Shown piece by piece: positions 30,263 to 35,358 of a DNA stretch of 35,358 nucleotides. The position numbers were made by a program, and so were the translations under genes. Source of the stretch: Patescibacteria group bacterium (GTDB lineage Bacteria > Patescibacteriota > Minisyncoccia > Phycocordibacterales > Phycocordibacteraceae). The notes below the pieces were generated by a model. It was not told where the DNA came from. It saw only the letters and a program-made list of their open reading frames with translations, and made no database searches. Location: positions 67,076 to 102,433 of the forward strand of contig JACDGK010000001.1 of the NCBI GenBank assembly GCA_013815345.1, given 5' to 3'. The first letter of the stretch is position 1. Each line of letters opens with the position of its first letter.

Positions 30263-31108
30263 TTACTTGTACTTTTCAATATCACCGTATACCCCTCTCA
30301 CGAGATCAATGTCTTTATTTGAACGTACGAGGAGCTCAATGTTTTTGTCTTTCTCAGCTTCAAGCACCTTGCTTCCATAGGGATCTCCGACTCTCTTGTC
30401 ATACATCTCGCGGAATGCTTCAAAGTCTTTGATGAAACAGTGTCCCCCAGCTCCACGGCCCGTCAAATGAACCGGTTCGGAGTGACTCGCACCGATGCGT
30501 GGATCGTGGATGAATGCCTCACGAATGCTTTTCCAATCCCCACCAGTAGAATCAACAAGGTCATAGAGCATGTTCATAAAGACAACCTTGGTGAAGAGGT
30601 AACAATTGCCTGCGTATTTAACGAACTCTGCATCTTTTGCCAACATGATTTTCGCATACGGCGCTTCGGGCAATACATCCAGGACTTCTTGCGCTTTGGA
30701 TTGATATTCTTCGGTGTCATGAGGAATGCCGACGATATTTCTGCTCGGGTGCGCGGCATCATACGCGGCCGTCGTCTCTACCAGGAACTCAGGACTATGG
30801 AAAACAAAAATGTCGGGATTTTCTTGCTGAATGGATTCGGTGGTTCCCGGAACGATAGTCGATTTAATAACCGCGACGTTTCCTTTACCGACATATTTAA
30901 TAACGCTTCGAACGATGGAGTCATCAAAACCGTTTTCATTCGTTGGCGTTGGAACAGCGATAAACACGATGTCACATTCGCGAATTTTATCTTTGTTAGC
31001 GATATACGGCTCCTCGAGTGCGAAACGAGTCACATCGTACCTGCGCGTTTCAAAATCAGTCGCGTAGTTTTTGCCAATCCAGCCTTGTCCGATAAATCCT
31101 ATTTTCAT
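30263..31108 (-). CDS. UDP-glucose/GDP-mannose dehydrogenase-like protein, lacking C-terminal domain
   Basis: A 281-residue NAD-dependent nucleotide-sugar dehydrogenase-like protein. The Rossmann loop is KIGFIGQGWIGKNYA (G7, G9, G12). IKSTIVPGTT (81-90), HSPEFL, KDAEFVKYAGNCY (158-170) and GRGAGGHCFIKD (217-228) with the catalytic Cys224 are the family motifs. Full enzymes are about 400-450 residues; the final UDP-binding domain is absent and the protein ends soon after the Cys loop. It may act as an atypical dehydrogenase or with a partner. It lies downstream of the processive GT2 (23-nt gap) and has its own close TATATT. Confidence 0.78.
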   Translation of the reverse strand: MKIGFIGQGWIGKNYATDFETRRYDVTRFALEEPYIANKDKIRECDIVFIAVPTPTNENGFDDSIVRSVIKYVGKGNVAVIKSTIVPGTTESIQQENPDIFVFHSPEFLVETTAAYDAAHPSRNIVGIPHDTEEYQSKAQEVLDVLPEAPYAKIMLAKDAEFVKYAGNCYLFTKVVFMNMLYDLVDSTGGDWKSIREAFIHDPRIGASHSEPVHLTGRGAGGHCFIKDFEAFREMYDKRVGDPYGSKVLEAEKDKNIELLVRSNKDIDLVRGVYGDIEKYK

Positions 31109-31114
31109 ATATCA

Positions 31115-31120
31115 AATATA
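31115..31120 (-). promoter_or_regulatory. -10 element 6 nt from the dehydrogenase start
   Basis: TATATT on the minus strand ends 6 nt before the ATG at 31108, in a 23-nt intergenic gap with no Shine-Dalgarno. This is a possible internal, leaderless promoter of the glycan run. Confidence 0.35.
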
Positions 31121-31131
31121 ACAGAAAAATA

Positions 31132-32355
31132 TTACCCGGTCGGGATAAGATTCTTGCCGAGTCGCTCGAGCTTGTTCCATGATTGCGTGATCCCAAAAAC
31201 ATACTTTGTGGCCGCTTTCAACGTTGCGAAGGCTATAAGGTGGTTATACCAAAGACTATCAATACTACTGAGCCAGAGAAGTCGTTTGTCCTCTTTATCC
31301 ATAACTAAGGCATACAACATGATAGTGGCCTGAATAGTTGCCATTAAAATGTAAAAAGGTATGAACTCCAGAAGTTTTCCGAGAAAAATGGTGCGGAGCA
31401 CGGTAAAGACAAAAAGGAATGAAATAAGGACATCTATCCAAGGAAAAATCATAAAATACGGCAACGCAATCATGCCCATTTTTCCGTATTGCGCATTAAA
31501 AATCATGTCGTTATGTTTTTTCAAGATTTGAAAACCTCCAAAAATCCACCGAACACGCTGCTTTAGAAAATCAGCAATAGTTTCAGGAGCCTCTGTATAG
31601 GCAATCGCCTCAGCATTGTATTCGACTTTATATCCTATCTTCGCAATGGAAATCGTAATGTCCATGTCCTCAACTAGTGTATCGCTCGAATAGCCACCTA
31701 CTTTCATAAGTGCTTCTTTTCTAAACGCTCCGATTGCACCGGAAATAATTTGCATGCAATTGATCTGTGCGAATGCTTTGCGTTGAATGGTAAGACCCGA
31801 AATATATTCGGCCGCTTGCTGCTTGCTCAAGAGATTAGCTCTGTTTGCCACCTTTACGTTTCCCCCAACCGCCCCTACACGAGGGTCTTTGAAGGATTCA
31901 ACGAGGTGTTTGACCGTATCAGTAACGAATAATGAATCCGCATCAATACTGACGATGATGTCACCACGTGAGTTTCGTATACCATAATTTAGCGCACTCG
32001 CTTTTCCACCATTGTTCTTAGTATAAAATGTGATGTTTCGAGGATAGCTTGCTGCAAGTCCTGCACATACCATACGTGTAGTATCCGTACTTCCGTCATC
32101 GACGAGAATGATTTCACAATTTTTATATGACTGTTTTAAAAGACTTTGCACACAATTTTTCACGGTTAGCTCTTCGTTGTACGCAGGAACGATGATGGAA
32201 ACAGGGGGATTGTAGTGTATGCCCTTATTACGGCGCGTCTTTCCCTTACTCGTTTTGTGGTGTGTTCCGGAGAGAACACAGAATATGAGGATCTTCGCCG
32301 CCAAAAGCAGAAGAAGGGTGAGCATCAAGAATTCTACGAAATTACTAATCGCCAT
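31132..32355 (-). CDS. Processive family 2 glycosyltransferase (PgaC/HAS-like)
   Basis: A 407-residue membrane GT2. One N-terminal membrane helix (about 7-29), then the GT-A domain: VSIIVPAYNEE (52-62), VDDGSTDTT, SIDADSLF, LVEDMDIT and the QxxRW-type KQRVRW, which marks processive synthases such as poly-GlcNAc, hyaluronan or cellulose synthases. It is followed by three or four C-terminal membrane helices (about 293-370). It should polymerise a sugar while exporting the chain. It is the first gene of the minus-strand glycan run, with a strong promoter 32 nt upstream of its ATG and no Shine-Dalgarno. The presence of glmS and a CE4 deacetylase favours an amino-sugar substrate, but this is inference. 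Confidence 0.88.
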   Translation of the reverse strand: MAISNFVEFLMLTLLLLLAAKILIFCVLSGTHHKTSKGKTRRNKGIHYNPPVSIIVPAYNEELTVKNCVQSLLKQSYKNCEIILVDDGSTDTTRMVCAGLAASYPRNITFYTKNNGGKASALNYGIRNSRGDIIVSIDADSLFVTDTVKHLVESFKDPRVGAVGGNVKVANRANLLSKQQAAEYISGLTIQRKAFAQINCMQIISGAIGAFRKEALMKVGGYSSDTLVEDMDITISIAKIGYKVEYNAEAIAYTEAPETIADFLKQRVRWIFGGFQILKKHNDMIFNAQYGKMGMIALPYFMIFPWIDVLISFLFVFTVLRTIFLGKLLEFIPFYILMATIQATIMLYALVMDKEDKRLLWLSSIDSLWYNHLIAFATLKAATKYVFGITQSWNKLERLGKNLIPTG

Positions 32356-32386
32356 GGGAATAAAAACTAAATTACGGTTGGTCTAT

Positions 32387-32415
32387 ATATTAATATACAA
32401 TTTTAACTTTGTCAA
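32387..32415 (-). promoter_or_regulatory. Promoter of the glycan run
   Basis: On the minus strand, TTGACA (32410-32415) and TAATAT (32387-32392) are separated by exactly 17 bp, the best housekeeping-type promoter in the window. The predicted start is near 32380, leaving a leader of about 25 nt before the GT2 ATG. Confidence 0.65.
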
Positions 32416-32438
32416 GCATCCTATTGACAAAATGTCGT

Positions 32439-32444
32439 TATAAT
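32439..32444 (+). promoter_or_regulatory. -10 element for the plus-strand hypothetical gene
   Basis: A perfect TATAAT lies 59 nt before the ATG at 32504. No -35 at standard spacing is clear; a TTGACA at 32424-32429 is only 9 bp away. Unlike most genes here, the gene it serves has a strong GAGGAG Shine-Dalgarno (32491-32496). Confidence 0.35.
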
Positions 32445-32503
32445 GCTTATTTACTATCAGAGGCTTTGCTGATGGGCCTGAAATAGGTAAGAGGAGTTAT
32501 CGC

Positions 32504-33001
32504 ATGATGATGCGAGGAAAGATTTTATGCATTGCACCGGACGATTTCGCCGATGAGGCAATTCGCAGGGAGGCGCGCCGAGAAAATGGAGATGTCTATC
32601 CGCTCTACTATGACCGCCACCTAGGCTACGGCGGCGCTGATATAGACGGCGAGATTGATGACAAAGAGCGATTCGAAAGCGCCATGTGCGACCTTGCGGC
32701 AAACGTAAGGCGGGAGAATGCGCCAGTGCTTGTCGTCGGCGGACTCGGAAAGATTCCTCTTCTGAGCTCAATCGAGCTCGCGAACTTCATTTTGGACAAT
32801 ACCGAGGTGAAAACCGTCCTTGTTGTATTCGCTCGGGAAAGGGGCTTTATCTACAAAACTAAAATGTTCCAGTTCTATCGCGGAGGTTTCGCGATACCCT
32901 TTGTCGGTGAACGGTTGCATTACGTATCTTTCTGGCCAGAGATCATTCAGATCGCGCGTTTCCACAGGGACCATCCGGCGGCGGAACAAACTGCGCCATA
33001 G
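32504..33001 (+). CDS. Hypothetical protein, 165 residues
   Basis: I do not recognise this protein. It looks soluble, alpha/beta, without a signal peptide: strands KILCIAPDD (5-13), PVLVVGGLGKIP (75-86) and TVLVVFARERG (105-115) alternate with charged helices (FADEAIRREARREN, ESAMCDLAANVRREN). The C-terminal part has aromatic/basic content (KMFQFYRGGFAIPFVGERLHY split around 121-141). The order of strand, Asp/Gly turn and helix resembles a response-regulator or Rossmann-like fold. A GAGGAG Shine-Dalgarno 7 nt before the ATG and a strong terminator after it mark a single-gene unit. It is richer in GC than the glycan locus next to it. The first three codons are all ATG, so the exact start is uncertain. 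Confidence 0.7.
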   Translation: MMMRGKILCIAPDDFADEAIRREARRENGDVYPLYYDRHLGYGGADIDGEIDDKERFESAMCDLAANVRRENAPVLVVGGLGKIPLLSSIELANFILDNTEVKTVLVVFARERGFIYKTKMFQFYRGGFAIPFVGERLHYVSFWPEIIQIARFHRDHPAAEQTAP

Positions 33002-33029
33002 ACGAGGCTGAAGGACACTTCCCTTCTTC

Positions 33030-33066
33030 AAGAACCTTTTTCGCGACCGACGCGAAGAAGGTTCTT
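33030..33066 (+). terminator. Rho-independent terminator of the hypothetical gene
   Basis: AAGAACCTTTTTCGCG (33030-33045) pairs with CGCGAAGAAGGTTCTT (33051-33066), a 16-bp stem with one mismatch and a 5-nt loop, followed by TCTTTTTAT. It lies 28 nt past the stop. Confidence 0.88.
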
Positions 33067-33148
33067 TCTTTTTATAAGACGGTGCATTGTCATATTTCTT
33101 ACTTTATGGCAAAGTGCAAAGACTCAATCACACAGAGGATATGGCTCT

Positions 33149-34279
33149 ATGGATATACTGAAAAAAATAGTTACTTCTCCGCTTAAAAGCGCCGACATCA
33201 TAATAAATGGCAGCCGTCCTTTCGATATTCAGGTACATAACGAACGCCTCTATGGTCGAGTACTCTTTCAAGGATCGCTTGGCTTTGGAGAGTCGTACAT
33301 GGATTGTGATTGGGACTGCGATGATCTTGCTGAATTTATTTCCCGTGTAATACAGGCAGGCGTGGATCGAGGCCGACTAGGTTTGTCCGGTACTTTTCTA
33401 AAACTCGCACAACTTTTCCACAATGCGCAGAATATTCGCCTTGCTCGTCGTGTCGCTGAGCGTCATTACGACCTTGATAACAATTTATATAAAGAGATGC
33501 TTGACCCTCGTCTGGTATATACCTGTGGCTACTTTGGGCGAGGAGCAGAAACACTTGCACAAGCGCAGGAAGGCAAAATGCGGCTCGTGTGTGAAAAGAT
33601 AGGTTTGAAAAAAGGAGATCGCATTTTAGATGTAGGGTGTGGCTGGGGATCATTTGCGAAATTTGCTGCGGAAGAATTCGGTGCTGAAGTTGTCGGAATA
33701 ACGATCGCCCAAGAACAGCTCGCGCTCGGTCAGGAACTCTGCAAAGGCCTTCCTGTGGAACTGCGCTATATGGATTATCGCGATGTACCAAAGAATTTTC
33801 CGAAAGGCCACTTTGACCACATCGTCTCTATTGGCATGTTCGAGGCAGTGGGTCCCAAAAACTTTCGTACCTACATGGAATCACTTCGACCTGTTCTGAA
33901 AAAAGATGGGTTCTTTTTGCTTCATACTATTGGAGGGCCACTTGGTGGATTTGATTCGTGGATTGAGAAGTATATTTTTCCCGGCGGGATCATTCCTACT
34001 CTTGAACAAATCTCCCTGTCAGTTCGTGAGCTTTTCATTATTGAAGATATCCATAATATCGGCGCAAACTATGACCGCACTCTTTGCTTGTGGATGAAAA
34101 ATTTTGATGCATCATGGGAGAAATTAAAAGCGACCGGGAAATACGATGAGCGTTTTTACCGCATGTGGCGCTACTACCTACTCTCCTGTGCGGGCTCATT
34201 CAGAGCACGTGCAAATCAACTCTGGCAGATCGTACTTTCTCCGAATGGCGTGCCGGGTGGGTATACGTCAGTTCGTTGA
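33149..34279 (+). CDS. cfa: Cyclopropane-fatty-acyl-phospholipid synthase
   Basis: A 376-residue SAM-dependent enzyme that adds a methylene bridge across the double bond of phospholipid acyl chains at the membrane. The N-terminal lipid-binding domain contains GSLGFGESYMDCDWDCDDL (42-60). The conserved HYDLDNNLYKEMLDPRLVYTC region (106-126) precedes the methyltransferase domain, whose SAM loop is ILDVGCGWGSFAKFAAE (159-175). SIGMFEAVG and GGYTSVR-like tail features also fit Cfa. Length matches the E. coli enzyme (382). AGAGGA lies 9 nt before the ATG. It is a single-gene unit closed by a hairpin. Lipid tailoring is unexpected in a lineage generally thought to obtain lipids from elsewhere. Confidence 0.93.
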   Translation: MDILKKIVTSPLKSADIIINGSRPFDIQVHNERLYGRVLFQGSLGFGESYMDCDWDCDDLAEFISRVIQAGVDRGRLGLSGTFLKLAQLFHNAQNIRLARRVAERHYDLDNNLYKEMLDPRLVYTCGYFGRGAETLAQAQEGKMRLVCEKIGLKKGDRILDVGCGWGSFAKFAAEEFGAEVVGITIAQEQLALGQELCKGLPVELRYMDYRDVPKNFPKGHFDHIVSIGMFEAVGPKNFRTYMESLRPVLKKDGFFLLHTIGGPLGGFDSWIEKYIFPGGIIPTLEQISLSVRELFIIEDIHNIGANYDRTLCLWMKNFDASWEKLKATGKYDERFYRMWRYYLLSCAGSFRARANQLWQIVLSPNGVPGGYTSVR

Positions 34280-34314
34280 TACGTTTTAGCTTTGGAGTAA
34301 ACCAATAAAAGAAA

Positions 34315-34342
34315 AAGGCCGAATCCCTTGGGACTCGGCCTT
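34315..34342. terminator. Bidirectional terminator between cfa and purA
   Basis: AAGGCCGA (34315-34322) pairs with TCGGCCTT (34335-34342), with an inner TCCC/GGGA pairing. It is preceded by AAAAGAAAA on the plus strand, giving a U-tract for the minus-strand purA transcript, and it lies 7 nt from the purA stop. Confidence 0.75.
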
Positions 34343-34348
34343 GCTGCT

Positions 34349-35358
34349 TTACAAATACACCGTCTGGTCTCGCTCACGACCGACCGACACGGCGACTACG
34401 GCAGTCTTCGTTTGCTTCTCGATAAAGGAAACTATGTCAAGGAGCTCTAAGGGCAAGTCCGCTCTCGTACGAGCGCCACTGATGTCGCGTTGCCATCCGG
34501 GGAAATCCTGGTAGCAAGGTGAAACGTGACGAAGTATTTCCGAGTTCGGAATTGCTTTTACCAGAAGATCTTCCGGGTGGAGCACGTAATCGCCCATGTC
34601 GTAGATCGGACCCCGATACAGATGGGCGTTGCAGATCAGGATACGTTCGCACGTGTCCAAAACGTCCACCTTCGTCAGGATGAGTTCCTGCCCTGCAAAC
34701 TGCAAAGCATAGCGAAGCAAGGGAAGATCGAGCCAGCCGGTACGACGTGGTCGGCGGGTGGTTGCACCATATTCGTTACCCGCCTGCCGTACGCCGATCC
34801 CCTGCTCGAACGGATCATCACTATTGACCGATGCAGCAGGAAACGCTTCTCGCTCTTTGTCTGCTGATTGACCAGACACACTGCACCACTCTTCGGATCG
34901 TTCACCACCAAGCTCGGTTGGAAACACTCCTTCCCCGACCCTGGTCATATATGGTGCCTTCACGATGCTGAAGACTCGATCGACATCCTTTTCTCGCAAG
35001 CCGACCCCTTTTACAAGGCCCGCAAGCGAGCAGTCCGAAGACGTAACATGGGGATGAATGCCGTGGTCGACCGACAGCAATACGCCTTGAGCGCCTTCGA
35101 GGAGAATGTTGCGCTTTCCGACCTGCTGCCGAAGCAACGTGTCAGTGTCGCACACCATATCTCGAATACGCGAGGCATACTGCAGATATCGTTTGATAAT
35201 TGCATCTTGATCGAAGATGGTTTCAGGGTGATAGAACCGTCCCTTTTCCAGGTGTTCGTGTCCCATCACTGCTTTCGCCATCTCTGGGTCGACGCACCGG
35301 ATGAAGTACGCTTTTTCATCGAGATTGCGACGCAGTTTTGTTCGAAAGGTAGCGGGGT
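34349..35358 (-). CDS. purA: Adenylosuccinate synthetase (N-terminus cut by window edge)
   Basis: PurA joins IMP and aspartate with GTP to make adenylosuccinate, the first step from IMP to AMP. The last 336 residues are present; the frame stays open to the right edge, so the true start (with the P-loop) lies outside. Visible motifs are ILLEGAQGVLLSVDHG and HVTSSDCSLAGLVKG, the KAPYMTRVGEGVFPTELGG loop, GNEYGATTRRPRRTGWLD and LTKVDVLDTCERI. In E. coli and most bacteria the aspartate-binding loop is GATTGRxRR; here the Gly is Arg (TTRRPRR). Otherwise the order and spacing are normal, and it ends VGRERDQTVYL. It converges with cfa across a shared terminator. Confidence 0.92.
   Translation of the reverse strand, partial: PATFRTKLRRNLDEKAYFIRCVDPEMAKAVMGHEHLEKGRFYHPETIFDQDAIIKRYLQYASRIRDMVCDTDTLLRQQVGKRNILLEGAQGVLLSVDHGIHPHVTSSDCSLAGLVKGVGLREKDVDRVFSIVKAPYMTRVGEGVFPTELGGERSEEWCSVSGQSADKEREAFPAASVNSDDPFEQGIGVRQAGNEYGATTRRPRRTGWLDLPLLRYALQFAGQELILTKVDVLDTCERILICNAHLYRGPIYDMGDYVLHPEDLLVKAIPNSEILRHVSPCYQDFPGWQRDISGARTRADLPLELLDIVSFIEKQTKTAVVAVSVGRERDQTVYL

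Noticed and set aside
30440-31333. 297-codon plus-strand frame opposite the dehydrogenase gene
   Set aside because: It is the shadow of a gene with clear motifs on the other strand and shows no domain of its own.
32424-32444. TTGACA and TATAAT on the plus strand as one promoter
   Set aside because: The two hexamers are only 9 bp apart, too close to work together.
1-35358. Recoding of UGA as Gly, known in some CPR lineages
   Set aside because: Several genes end in TGA with sensible C-termini, and an SPF-type RF2 is encoded, so UGA is a stop here.

Overview
The window reads as a chromosomal segment of a small-genome bacterium of the Candidate Phyla Radiation (Patescibacteria), most likely the Parcubacteria group. 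This is inferred from gene content and style: compact reduced proteins, a shortened RF2, tRNA genes without an encoded CCA, few Shine-Dalgarno sites and many small membrane proteins. The standard code is used. TGA ends ftsE, the Nudix gene and the MBL gene, and an SPF-type RF2 is present.

Layout. 1-2490 (minus strand): two tRNA-Thr genes, then prfB, ftsE and the 5' part of ftsX, which runs off the left edge. 2669-5959: a mix of short genes (DUF2127 membrane protein, two small hypotheticals, flavin reductase, MBL hydrolase, YjdF/DUF2238 membrane protein). 6070-7899: glmS, which makes glucosamine-6-phosphate for amino-sugar glycans. 7910-9752 (minus): an apparent operon of two small membrane proteins, a membrane-anchored GH5-like protein whose expected nucleophile Glu is Gln, and a 38-residue membrane peptide. 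9870-11245 (minus): a Nudix hydrolase overlapping (ATGA) a histidine-phosphatase gene that carries an in-frame TAA after 20 codons. 11264-11813 has no protein gene; it holds tRNA-Asp, an unusual tRNA-Met, two hairpins, and a 20-bp copy of the tRNA-Asp 3' end bounding a GC-rich palindromic element. 11814-15760 (minus): cydB, cydA, a 72-residue membrane protein and a membrane-anchored clan-A glycoside hydrolase.

15847-32355 is a large surface-glycan locus. A flippase on the plus strand converges on a minus-strand run of 13 genes: processive GT2, short UDP-sugar dehydrogenase-like protein, kinase-like protein, DUF1616-like anchored protein, GT2-GT4 fusion, CE4 deacetylase, three GT4s, a DUF2206 multi-membrane (GT-C-like) protein, two more GT4s and a polysaccharide pyruvyl transferase. 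Spacing of 3-6 nt or 4-nt overlaps through most of it argues for one transcription unit. A clear minus-strand promoter (TTGACA-17-TAATAT) sits before the first gene. I infer assembly of a lipid-linked, deacetylated and pyruvylated oligosaccharide that is flipped and trimmed outside the cell.

32504-35358: an unrecognised 165-residue protein, a cyclopropane-fatty-acid synthase, and purA, which is cut by the right edge.

A recurring pattern is a TATAAT-like -10 element only 6-10 nt upstream of ATG with no Shine-Dalgarno (ftsX, prfB, glmS, MBL and others), which predicts leaderless or nearly leaderless mRNAs. All family assignments come from reading motifs by eye; no database search was possible.
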